The translations under genes and the position numbers were made by a program. The notes below the pieces were generated by a model. That model was given only the letters and a program-made list of their open reading frames with translations. It searched no databases and was not told the DNA's origin. Source: an uncultured Collinsella sp. (GTDB lineage Bacteria; Actinomycetota; Coriobacteriia; Coriobacteriales; Coriobacteriaceae). Taken from it: a stretch of DNA of 6,157 bases. The number at the start of each line of letters is the position of its first letter. The first letter of the stretch is position 1. The DNA lies in NCBI GenBank assembly GCA_900553705.1, contig USEK01000092.1:1-6157 (forward strand), written 5' to 3'. Shown here in pieces: positions 1-5,528 of this stretch.

Positions 1-43
1 TTCCTCTACGTCTCGTGGGCTCGGAGATGTGTATAAGAGACAG
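1..43 (+). other. Nextera i7 sequencing adapter (contamination)
   Basis: This is synthetic sequence, not genome. Bases 25-43 read AGATGTGTATAAGAGACAG, the 19-bp Tn5 mosaic end used in Nextera libraries. Bases 10-24 (GTCTCGTGGGCTCGG) are the rest of the Nextera read-2 transposase adapter. Bases 2-9 (TCCTCTAC) match the i7 index I know as N712, and base 1 would be the last base of the P7 oligo. The contig therefore starts inside an untrimmed adapter and genuine sequence begins at 44. The match is recalled from memory but covers the full adapter length. Confidence 0.97.
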
Positions 44-99
44 CTATGGCCGATGCCCTGGCCTGCGCCGCCGAAGTCGCCGACGCGCTGGAGCTGTAA
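44..99 (+). CDS. C-terminal fragment of an unknown protein
   Basis: An open frame runs from the first genomic base to a TAA at 97-99 and encodes ...MADALACAAEVADALEL. Nearly every codon ends in G or C (GCC, CTG, GTC, GAC, GAG), as in the clear genes of this window, so this is probably the true end of a gene cut off by the library fragment edge. The ATG at 46 is more likely an internal methionine than a start, because nothing genomic remains upstream to hold a ribosome binding site. The fragment is too short and too rich in Ala and Leu to identify. Confidence 0.4.
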
Positions 100-110
100 A
101 GTAGTCATTT

Positions 111-162
111 AAGAACGTCCCCAATGACTGGTCATTTTTGTCTAGTCGTTGGGGACACTCTT
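111..162. repeat. GTCCCC...GGGGAC imperfect palindrome
   Basis: Arms AAGAACGTCCCCAATGACT (111-129) and AGTCGTTGGGGACACTCTT (144-162) pair over 19 positions with two adjacent mismatches and one G-T pair, around a 14-base loop. The block GTCCCCAATG recurs at 5202-5211 at the edge of another palindrome, so this is probably a dispersed, REP-like intergenic sequence of this genome. It lies 12 bases after the stop codon of the truncated gene and may serve as its terminator, although the T run after it is short (CTCTTT). Confidence 0.7.
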
Positions 163-404
163 TGCGAGCGATTTGCTCGTTTGTCGACGTACGGGTGTTC
201 ATTTGTCGACTTCTTGGGCTGTGGTCACCTGTTGTTTCTGTGGTGGCTGCGGGTATCTGGCTCAAAAGGGCGGGTTGGCCGTCTATGTTTACCTGCGGTT
301 TTGTTGCGGTGCGCATTTTCGGTCAAGCTTTTCGTCAAGTGTTTGGTCAGCATCTGGTTTGCAGCCGGAGGCCTATTTTGCCCGCGCTGGTCGTGGCTGC
401 CCAC

Positions 405-446
405 CCTCCTCGTAAGCTCAAATTGAGGTCTATCAGTTTGAGGAGG
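405..446 (+). promoter_or_regulatory. Shine-Dalgarno with matching upstream anti-SD
   Basis: The strong ribosome binding site GAGGAGG (440-446) lies 5 bases before the ATG at 452 and fixes that start. A perfect 7-base complement, CCTCCTC (405-411), occurs 28 bases upstream, so the mRNA leader could fold and hide the ribosome site. A competing pairing, CTCAAA (417-422) with TTTGAG (437-442), overlaps the first half of the site. The pairings are seen directly; that they control translation is inference. Confidence 0.4.
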
Positions 447-451
447 ATGCC

Positions 452-1159
452 ATGACTGACCACGCTTTAGACCGAGCGCAGCTAGCCGAAGCCGTCGGCA
501 ACGATATTGCCGACATGGCCCATTTTTGGATGCTGCGGAAGTTCCAGTTTTTGGAGCCGGCGCGCGAACAGTTCGAGATCATTGTCGACCCGTGGCTCAG
601 CTATTGCACCGAGCCTTCGCAAAACGAAATCATGGCCTACAACATGGCATTTACCGATTGGCTGCTCTTCGAGCGCCCCTATCGCCATGGCAAGACGCTG
701 CTCGAGCTGTATGTTGAAGAGCCGCCGACATCGCTTTCGCCTGCCTCGCTCAAGCGGCTCGAGCAGGTACGCGACACGCAGTATTTCTCGCGTTTTGGCA
801 TTTTGGACAAGGATCCCGCGACCGGTATGGTCGCGCTGCGCGACACGCGCACCGACCGTCGCTTTGATGTCTACGATCCGCATATCGTGCAAAAGGAGCA
901 CTGGCGCGATGGTGCGATTGCGGTACGCCTCGCGTGCGTCGACGATGTCTGGCTGACGGCGGGGCAGCTCTACCTCTACGACATTGCGCGCCTGAGCGAT
1001 ACGGCGGTCGACGGGCCCGGCGCTGTCCATCCGGAAGACCTGGAAGACGGCTTCGACACCTCGTGCATCAGCTTCTTTTTGAGGCTGGTCCGCGACATCA
1101 TGGGTGCCCAGGGACGCTACGTAAAGTCCCTCAACATCTACGAACAGGAATGGGAATAG
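452..1159 (+). CDS. Uncharacterised 235-residue cytoplasmic protein
   Basis: This is a full-length gene with a near-perfect Shine-Dalgarno (GAGGAGG, 5-base spacing) and G/C-ending codons. The product is acidic and soluble, with no signal peptide or membrane segment. The middle part, FTDWLLFERPYRHGKTLLELYVEE (about residues 67-90), followed by a spaced SLSPASLKRLEQV helix and FGILDKDPATGMVALRDTRTDRRFDVYDP (about 115-143), resembles an uncharacterised bacterial protein type often found with SEC-C zinc motifs. No SEC-C cysteine cluster is present here, and only three cysteines occur, dispersed. I cannot assign a function. The gene stands alone on the plus strand; the first palindromic unit of the array begins 36 bases after its stop and may act as its terminator. 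A long open frame on the opposite strand (482-1030) is a shadow of its codon bias. Confidence 0.85.
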   Translation: MTDHALDRAQLAEAVGNDIADMAHFWMLRKFQFLEPAREQFEIIVDPWLSYCTEPSQNEIMAYNMAFTDWLLFERPYRHGKTLLELYVEEPPTSLSPASLKRLEQVRDTQYFSRFGILDKDPATGMVALRDTRTDRRFDVYDPHIVQKEHWRDGAIAVRLACVDDVWLTAGQLYLYDIARLSDTAVDGPGAVHPEDLEDGFDTSCISFFLRLVRDIMGAQGRYVKSLNIYEQEWE

Positions 1160-1195
1160 GGGATGGGCAGCCGCAGCGCCGCCGCCTGTCTATTT

Positions 1196-1574
1196 GTCTT
1201 GATCTGTAACATCTAGCGGCCAAAAACCGGTCTTTCTGTTACAGATCGAGACGAATGCTTGGGCGCTGCAGGTTTGTCTAAATCTGTAACGTTTAGGAGC
1301 CTGGAGAACGTCTAACTGTTACAGGTCGAGACGTTTGGCACCTGGCTGGGGGAATGTCTCGATTTGTAACAACTAGAGGCCAAAATTCGACCCACCTGTT
1401 ACAGATTGAGACAAAGGTTGGACGCGGTATCGAAAGATCTTGATCTGTAACATCTTGCGGCCAAAAATCGGTCTTTCTGTTACAAATCGAGACAAAGAGG
1501 CGCAATGCTGCACGTACGTCTCGATCTGTAACGTTTGGCGGCTACTTGTGCTCGTAACTGTTACAGGTCGAGAC
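1196..1574 (+). repeat. Upstream array: five 57-bp palindromic units
   Basis: Five tandem units lie at 1196-1252, 1276-1332, 1356-1412, 1437-1493 and 1518-1574. Each has a left arm close to GTCTCGATCTGTAAC, a 27-base interior and a right arm close to GTTACAGATCGAGAC. GTAAC and GTTAC are invariant; arm positions 5 and 6 vary most. Units start 80, 80, 81 and 81 bases apart, leaving linkers of 23-24 bases. Interiors are related, not unique: those of units 1 and 4 match at 25 of 27 bases, and units 2 and 5 share GTTT at the start and TAACT at the end. The order of types A-B'-B-A-B' suggests that a block of about 241 bp was duplicated. Units end 26 bases before the nuclease ATG. No T run follows the hairpins, so they are not typical terminators. 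Confidence 0.95.
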
Positions 1575-1600
1575 GTTTGTCGGCGGTGGCAACAGCGGCG

Positions 1601-2671
1601 ATGGCCCATTTTTCCGATGTGGTGATGATAGAAGTGTCTAATACCGTTTTTAAACACAAGCATGCAACACGTAACACCTTGGCGCGGAATAGGATGCTTG
1701 CCAGGATCGCGAAGGCGGCTGAACAAGGCGTGCTGCTTGTAACGCACGACAATGCCGAGCTCATGTGGCTGCGGCGCCATGTGGGCACAGACGATATTGC
1801 GGAGCCCGAATCGCACCTATTCTGTTTTCAGCATGAATGGGATGCGTTGACGCCGCCGGAGCGGGCGCGGTGGACCATCAAGGGGCTTGCCGAGTTTCAC
1901 CCCGATTGGGCGTTTTGGGGATATGACGCCGCGCTGATATGGGGTCTGGAGGTGCCGAATGATCTGCTCGGGCCGCGTTACTTGGTCAAGACGGGATGTT
2001 CGGTGGCATTGAGTACGGGATATAGGCTGTTGCGTCCGCAGGCGGCGGGTGCGCTAGAGCAAGTCGACGGCGTGCGAGTGACGCCTTTTTGGCGCACGGT
2101 GGAGGATTGTCTGCTGCGTGCGCCGTTCTCCTACGGGTTGGCGATTGCCGATTCTGCGCTGCGGGCGAAGGGCATGTCGCGCGACGACCTCCGCGAACGG
2201 CTTCAGGCCGATTGTGAGGGCAGGCGAGGGTATCGCAGAGCTCAGGTGATTGCATCGCATGCGGACGGCCTGTCCGAAAACGGTGGCGAGTCTCGGTTCC
2301 GAGCGTTCTTTATTGCATACGGTTTTCCGGTGCCAGAGTTGCAGGTGGAGTTTCGCGACCCGCTTGATCTGAGCCAAGTGTTTCGGGTCGATTATTTCTG
2401 GAGGCTCGAGGACGGGACGTGCGTGATTGGCGAGCTCGACGGAAAGGGGAAGTATGCCTTGCAGAACGGCGAGGGTCGGGAGTCGGTCGACCCGTTCGTG
2501 GCAGAGCGTCAGCGGGAATCTCATCTGACAATGCTCGGGCACAAGGTGCTTCGGTTCACGTTTGATGAACTCAAGAACCCGGGGAAGCTGGTCGAGAAAA
2601 TGAGGCTGGCGGGTATTCCGCAGCGGGCCGATTTGGCTGAGGGATGGAGGCGGCAGTGGTATGGGCACTGA
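1601..2671 (+). CDS. AbiEi-like protein with C-terminal DUF559/Vsr-like nuclease domain
   Basis: The 356-residue product has the architecture of actinobacterial proteins annotated as AbiEi-family antitoxin or DUF559 protein. The N-terminal two thirds have the typical pattern FWGYDAALIWGLEVP (about 105-119), then TPFWRTVEDCLLRAPFSYGLAIADSALR (about 161-188). The C-terminal PD-(D/E)XK-type domain shows ESRFRAFF (E230), RVDYFW (D264), GELDGKGKY (E278, D280, K282) and ERQRESHLTMLGHKVLRFTFDEL (from E302), matching the Vsr-like fold of short endonucleases. All expected acidic residues are present, so the domain may be active. Start choice is uncertain: ATG 1601 has only a weak GGTGG upstream, ATG 1625 is possible, and a TTG at 1535 lies inside palindromic unit 5 and is rejected. 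No AbiEii nucleotidyltransferase toxin is adjacent, so a classical type IV toxin-antitoxin pair is not supported. The gene is squeezed between palindrome arrays 26 bases upstream and 8 bases downstream. Confidence 0.88.
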   Translation: MAHFSDVVMIEVSNTVFKHKHATRNTLARNRMLARIAKAAEQGVLLVTHDNAELMWLRRHVGTDDIAEPESHLFCFQHEWDALTPPERARWTIKGLAEFHPDWAFWGYDAALIWGLEVPNDLLGPRYLVKTGCSVALSTGYRLLRPQAAGALEQVDGVRVTPFWRTVEDCLLRAPFSYGLAIADSALRAKGMSRDDLRERLQADCEGRRGYRRAQVIASHADGLSENGGESRFRAFFIAYGFPVPELQVEFRDPLDLSQVFRVDYFWRLEDGTCVIGELDGKGKYALQNGEGRESVDPFVAERQRESHLTMLGHKVLRFTFDELKNPGKLVEKMRLAGIPQRADLAEGWRRQWYGH

Positions 2672-2679
2672 AGCGGACT

Positions 2680-2976
2680 GTCTCAATCTGTAACAACAGG
2701 GGGCCGTTTGGCCTCGTAGCTGTTACAGATCAAGACAAAAGGTTGGCTACTGCTAAAAGATCTCAATCTGTAACATCTAGAGACCGAAAACCTGTCTATC
2801 TGTTACAGATTTAGACGTTTGACGATGAGGCTGGAGAATATCTCGATCTGTAACAACAAAGGACTGTTTTACCTTCTAACTGTTACAGATCGAGACGGAA
2901 GGTTGGCGGCTGACGAAAAATCTCAATCTGTAACATATGGGGGGTGTTTGGGGCCGTATCTGTTACAGATTGAGAT
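2680..2976 (+). repeat. Downstream array: four 57-bp palindromic units
   Basis: Four units, at 2680-2736, 2760-2816, 2840-2896 and 2920-2976, have the same 15-base arms, 27-base interior and exact 57-bp length as the upstream array, with a strict 80-base period and 23-base linkers. Interiors alternate between two types: B (starts AACA, units 6 and 8) and A (starts AT, units 7 and 9). Linkers alternate in step: AAGGTTGGC after B, GTTT after A. The array is thus a tandem of 160-bp B-A dimers. Unit 9 has perfectly complementary arms (ATCTCAATCTGTAAC with its exact complement), while unit 8 has G-C where unit 9 has A-T at arm position 6, which keeps pairing. Interior and linker features run in the same direction as upstream. 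The first unit starts 8 bases after the nuclease stop codon. Confidence 0.95.
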
Positions 2977-3058
2977 GTTTCGTCAGCACGGCCAGAGCAA
3001 CGCCACGCTGTCTCCGTTTGCCCCTACATCTCTCTCTTCCCTCCGTTAACCGATATGT

Positions 3059-3089
3059 TTGACTTTAGTTCGCTGCATTAGGTGATAAT
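3059..3089 (+). promoter_or_regulatory. Probable sigma-70 promoter of the amidohydrolase
   Basis: TTGACT (3059-3064) and GATAAT (3084-3089) match the -35 and -10 consensus at five of six positions each, separated by 19 bases, which is slightly long. Transcription would begin near 3096, giving a leader of about 33 bases before the ATG at 3129. This locates the start of the unit downstream of the hairpin array and makes the amidohydrolase independent of it. Confidence 0.5.
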
Positions 3090-3128
3090 GGACAAATGTT
3101 CAAGTTAATCGTGAGGGAGGAGCTCGAT

Positions 3129-4499
3129 ATGGCGTCTGCCGATCGTCCCACGTTGTTTATCAATGCGACCATCCTGGATGGTTCGGAACATATGGAGCCG
3201 CAGCCCGACATGGCCGTGGCCGTTGAGCGCGGTCTCATCACGTGGATGGGGCCGAGTGCCGTGGCGCAGGCGCCTGCAGGTGCCGAGGTCATCGACCTGG
3301 CAGGGGCGTATCTCATGCCAGGCCTCATCAATATGCATGTGCATCTATGCGGCTCGGGCAAGCCGGTTTCGGCGGGCGATGCGGGCGCGCTGATGAAAAA
3401 GCTCGATAATCCCGTGGGGCGCGCCATCGTGCGCCACATTCTTAAGGGCAGCGCCCAACAACAGCTGGCAAGTGGCGTGACCACGGTGCGCGGCGCGGGC
3501 GACCCACTGTTTGCCGATCTTGCCGTGCGCGATGCTATCGATGCCGGCAAGTATCAAGGTCCTCGCCTGGTGGCGCCGGGAACGGGCGTCACGGTGTCGG
3601 GCGGCCATGGTGCAGGCTTGTTCGCCCAGGTGGCCAACAGTCCCGCCGAGGCAGCCGAACAGGTGCGCGACCTGTATGCGCGCGGTGCCGACGTCATTAA
3701 GCTGTTCGTAACGGGCGGCGTGTTCGACGCGACCGAGGTGGGCGAGCCGGGAGTGCTGCGTATGCCCGTGGAGGTTGCCGCAGCGGCGTGCAAGGCGGCA
3801 CACGATATGGGTCTTCCGGTTATGGCCCATGTCGAGAGCACCGAAGGTGTGAAGGCCGCGCTTGAGGCCGGCGTCGACACGATTGAGCACGGCGCTCCGT
3901 TGACGCCCGAGATCCTGGAACTGTACCGCGGCGCCGCGGGCACGCAGCTTGAGGGGCGTGCGCCCAGCGTGACCTGCACCATCAGCCCGGCGCTGCCGTT
4001 TGTATTGCTCGACCCGGAAAAGACTCATTCGACCGATACGCAAAAGAAGAACGGCGACATCGTGTGCTCGGGCATTATCGAGAGCGCTCGCGCCGCCCTG
4101 GATGCCGGCGTTAAGGTGGGCCTGGGCACGGACTCGAGCTGCCCGTTCGTGACGCAGTACGACATGTGGCGTGAGGTGGCCTATTTTGCCAAGTATGTCG
4201 GCGTGAGCAACGCCTTCGCGCTGCACACGGCCACGCAGGTCAATGCTGAGCTACTGGGACTGGGCGGCGAGACCGGCACGATCGAGTGCGGCAAGGCTGC
4301 CGATATCTTGGTGACGCGCGAGAACCCGCTCGATGACCTGTGCGCACTGCGTGAGCCGATGCACGTGATGTGCCGTGGTGATCTGGTGCGCAAGCTCAAG
4401 GTGAAGCATATTCCCGAGGTGGACGCCGAGCTCGACGCGATTATGGCCATGCCGGCCGAGGCGCTGGCCGAGGAGCTTGCCCGCGACGGCGTGGCATAG
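3129..4499 (+). CDS. Metal-dependent amidohydrolase, prolidase-like subgroup
   Basis: The 456-residue product belongs to the amidohydrolase superfamily, TIM-barrel hydrolases that use one or two metal ions to cleave amide or ring C-N bonds. Visible metal ligands are H70 and H72 (NMHVHL), K191 as the probable carboxylated lysine (DVIKLFVTGG), H234 (AHVES), H254 (IEHG) and D335 (GLGTDSS). The TVSGGHGAG loop (about 155-163) and IKLFVTGGV resemble the Xaa-Pro dipeptidase/imidazolonepropionase-related branch. N- and C-terminal segments form the small beta domain, ending in GTIECGKAADILVTRENPLDDL (about 383-404). Length is normal and no signal peptide is seen, so it is cytosolic. The ATG at 3129 is preferred over 3096 because GGGAGGAG lies 6 bases before it. 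The substrate cannot be told from sequence: a dipeptide or a cyclic amide are options. A promoter at 3059-3089 and a terminator at 4533-4569 make it a single-gene unit. Confidence 0.93.
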   Translation: MASADRPTLFINATILDGSEHMEPQPDMAVAVERGLITWMGPSAVAQAPAGAEVIDLAGAYLMPGLINMHVHLCGSGKPVSAGDAGALMKKLDNPVGRAIVRHILKGSAQQQLASGVTTVRGAGDPLFADLAVRDAIDAGKYQGPRLVAPGTGVTVSGGHGAGLFAQVANSPAEAAEQVRDLYARGADVIKLFVTGGVFDATEVGEPGVLRMPVEVAAAACKAAHDMGLPVMAHVESTEGVKAALEAGVDTIEHGAPLTPEILELYRGAAGTQLEGRAPSVTCTISPALPFVLLDPEKTHSTDTQKKNGDIVCSGIIESARAALDAGVKVGLGTDSSCPFVTQYDMWREVAYFAKYVGVSNAFALHTATQVNAELLGLGGETGTIECGKAADILVTRENPLDDLCALREPMHVMCRGDLVRKLKVKHIPEVDAELDAIMAMPAEALAEELARDGVA

Positions 4500-4532
4500 G
4501 TGTGACAAAGGGGCGGCTCCGTTGCCGCATGC

Positions 4533-4569
4533 AAAAGCCGAGGTCTCAACACGAGGCCTCGGCTTTTTT
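4533..4569 (+). terminator. Intrinsic terminator after the amidohydrolase
   Basis: AAAAGCCGAGGTCTC (4533-4547) pairs with GAGGCCTCGGCTTTT (4553-4567) over 15 positions, one of them a G-U pair, around a 5-base AACAC loop. A run of six T (4564-4569) follows the GC-rich stem. The A run on the left side gives only four T on the opposite strand, so it may also weakly stop the convergent minus-strand gene that ends at 4632. Confidence 0.93.
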
Positions 4570-4591
4570 ATCGAACAAATACTTAGGATTT

Positions 4592-4620
4592 GGGACAAAC
4601 AAACCTAATTAATTTGTCCC
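4592..4620. repeat. GGGACAAA/TTTGTCCC palindrome
   Basis: GGGACAAA (4592-4599) and TTTGTCCC (4613-4620) are perfect 8-base complements around a 13-base AT-rich loop. It lies between the convergent amidohydrolase and zinc-ribbon genes, 11 bases beyond the stop codon of the latter. No T run follows on either strand. Its GGGACA/TGTCCC ends recall the palindrome at 5161-5207, so it may be a short relative of that repeat. Confidence 0.6.
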
Positions 4621-4631
4621 GCGTGCGGGCG

Positions 4632-5105
4632 CTACGAGCGCGTTTCCATCTTGGCATGGCACTTGGGGCAGGTGACGCGGATCTTGCCCTTGCCCTTGGG
4701 AACGGAGAGCATCTGGCCGCAGTTGGGGCACTTGAGGTATGCCGTAGTCTTGCGACCCTTCCACATCTTCTTGGCCGTGCGCTTGGCACGCTCAAAGTCT
4801 TCCTTACTGGTGCCGGCCGCGCGTGAGGTGCTGGCCGCTGCGGCCCCGCCGCCCAAGCTGGCGACGAACTTGCCCAAGCCGGGGACCTTAGCCGAGCCGG
4901 CGACAAAGGCGTCGTTCTCCTTGCGACGTGCATCGATATTTTTGGACAGGCCGCGCAGCACGCCAATCACGATAACGGCGATGGCGATCCAGCTGAGCCA
5001 CTGGATGCGGGCTATCGATCCGATCATCGCGATGACAATACCCGCAAAACCCATCACGATGGTGAGCTCGTCGGCGCCATTGCGTCCTTTCATAAAGTCA
5101 TTCAT
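4632..5105 (-). CDS. Two-helix membrane protein with C-terminal zinc ribbon
   Basis: The 157-residue product starts with a short charged N-terminus, then two hydrophobic segments (about residues 14-33 and 36-50) joined by the short turn ARIQWLS, so both ends are probably on the same side of the membrane, likely the cytoplasm. A basic linker (RRK...ERAKRTAKKMWKGRKT) and an Ala/Gly-rich stretch (about 83-98) follow. The C-terminus is a zinc ribbon with CPNC (C126, C129) and CPKC (C146, C149), linked by SVPKGKGKIRVT, a form common in small uncharacterised proteins of gut bacteria. Function is unknown; a structural or nucleic-acid-binding role is only possible. The ATG at 5105 is preceded by AAAGG at suitable distance, while the next methionine (5093) has no ribosome site. 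A TATAAA lies at 5139-5144 on this strand without a good -35. Confidence 0.88.
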   Translation of the reverse strand: MNDFMKGRNGADELTIVMGFAGIVIAMIGSIARIQWLSWIAIAVIVIGVLRGLSKNIDARRKENDAFVAGSAKVPGLGKFVASLGGGAAAASTSRAAGTSKEDFERAKRTAKKMWKGRKTTAYLKCPNCGQMLSVPKGKGKIRVTCPKCHAKMETRS

Positions 5106-5160
5106 GCAAATTGCCTTTCATTCGATATGCCGCACGCCTTTATACCCGATTTAGAGCAAG

Positions 5161-5207
5161 GGGGACAGGTTAATCTGCACCAATGTGGTGCAAACGTACC
5201 TGTCCCC
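5161..5207. repeat. GGGGACAGGT...ACCTGTCCCC nested palindrome
   Basis: The outer arms GGGGACAGGT (5161-5170) and ACCTGTCCCC (5198-5207) are perfect 10-base complements. Inside sits a second perfect stem, TGCACCA (5176-5182) with TGGTGCA (5186-5192), around an ATG loop. The resulting long two-part hairpin occupies the gap between csoR and the zinc-ribbon gene, 10 bases after the csoR stop. Palindromes with these ends are, as far as I recall, dispersed in Collinsella genomes. No T run follows it, so it is not a standard terminator, though it could protect or trim the end of the copper mRNA. Confidence 0.85.
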
Positions 5208-5217
5208 AATGCCCCAA

Positions 5218-5490
5218 TTACTTGGAGAGTTTGTCGACGACGCGTTCGATTTCGGCGAGTTTGGCGGCTTTGAGGTCTTCGTCGCCCGATTCGATTGCCG
5301 AAGTCACGCAGCCCTCGATATGCGCCTTGAGCACGTCGGCGTTAATGCGCGCGAGGAGCGCCTGTGTGGCCATGAGCTGTGTGGAAATATCGACGCAATA
5401 GCGGTCCTCATCGACCATCCGCAAGATGCCGTCGATCTGGCCGCGTGCCGTCTTGAGCATGCGGGTCACCGATTTGTGGTCTGCCATCAT
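5218..5490 (-). CDS. csoR: CsoR-family copper-sensing repressor
   Basis: The 90-residue, all-helical product belongs to the CsoR/RcnR (DUF156) family, whose members form tetramers that release operator DNA on binding metal. The Cu(I) ligand triad C-H-C is present at C32 (YCVDISTQ), H57 and C61 (HIEGC), with the same 25- and 4-residue spacing as in Mycobacterium CsoR (C36, H61, C65). This, and the adjacent copZ and copA, argue for copper rather than nickel or formaldehyde sensing. Two adjacent ATG codons begin the gene; GAGGA lies 6 bases before the first, which is chosen. It is the last gene of the copA-copZ-csoR cluster, 38 bases after copZ. No CsoR operator is recognisable within the window; it may lie upstream of copA beyond the right edge. 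Confidence 0.94.
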   Translation of the reverse strand: MMADHKSVTRMLKTARGQIDGILRMVDEDRYCVDISTQLMATQALLARINADVLKAHIEGCVTSAIESGDEDLKAAKLAEIERVVDKLSK

Positions 5491-5528
5491 GGCGGGTCCT
5501 CGTTTCTGGTCGGGGTGCGCGTGGGTCG

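Larger units (their letters stand above)
100..451. other. Intergenic region without a convincing gene
   Basis: About 350 bases separate the truncated gene from the next CDS. The region holds a 52-bp imperfect palindrome (111-162), immediately followed by a small hairpin CGAGC/GCTCG (165-179) and a TTTG, which together could end transcription of the upstream gene. TTTGTCGAC occurs twice (181-210). Several overlapping frames of about 90-105 codons are open here, but they are rich in Cys, Trp and Phe, lack good ribosome binding sites and do not look like real proteins. I see no clear sigma-70 promoter. The last 50 bases form the leader of the gene at 452 and are described separately. Confidence 0.6.
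1196..2976 (+). other. Candidate element: nuclease gene embedded in hairpin array
   Basis: The nine palindromic units and the single gene form one compact block with almost no unused sequence. Units on both sides point the same way, so this is not an inverted-repeat-bounded transposon. It looks like one array in which the gene occupies a linker: unit 5 (type B') is followed by GTTT, as unit 2 (type B') is, and unit 6 (type B) follows the gene, as unit 3 (type B) follows unit 2. RAYT transposase genes flanked by REPINs are the closest known layout, but this protein is not a Y1 transposase. Neither mobility nor binding of the repeats by the protein is shown by the sequence. Confidence 0.45.

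Noticed and set aside
25..43. Tn5 end as evidence of a natural transposon
   Set aside because: It is the engineered mosaic end, joined to Nextera adapter and index bases, so it comes from library preparation.
124..455. Overlapping plus-strand frames of about 90-105 codons
   Set aside because: Composition is unlike the real proteins here, and the frames begin inside a palindrome without a ribosome binding site.
482..1030. 182-codon open frame opposite the 235-residue gene
   Set aside because: It is a shadow of a GC-rich gene on the other strand, with no ribosome binding site and no family-like sequence.
1196..1252. Palindromic units as ordinary intrinsic terminators
   Set aside because: No T run follows any unit, and nine in regular tandem are not needed to end transcription.
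1196..1574. CRISPR array
   Set aside because: Repeats alternate in orientation every 38-42 bases, the 27-base interiors and 23-24-base linkers are related to each other rather than unique, and no cas gene is present.
1535..1600. TTG start that would extend the nuclease protein by 22 residues
   Set aside because: The extension lies inside palindromic unit 5, encodes a Cys/Arg-rich stretch unlike the family, and has no ribosome binding site.
3345..4226. 293-codon open frame opposite the amidohydrolase
   Set aside because: The plus strand has all amidohydrolase metal ligands; the His/Arg/Ala-rich antisense product is a codon-bias artefact.
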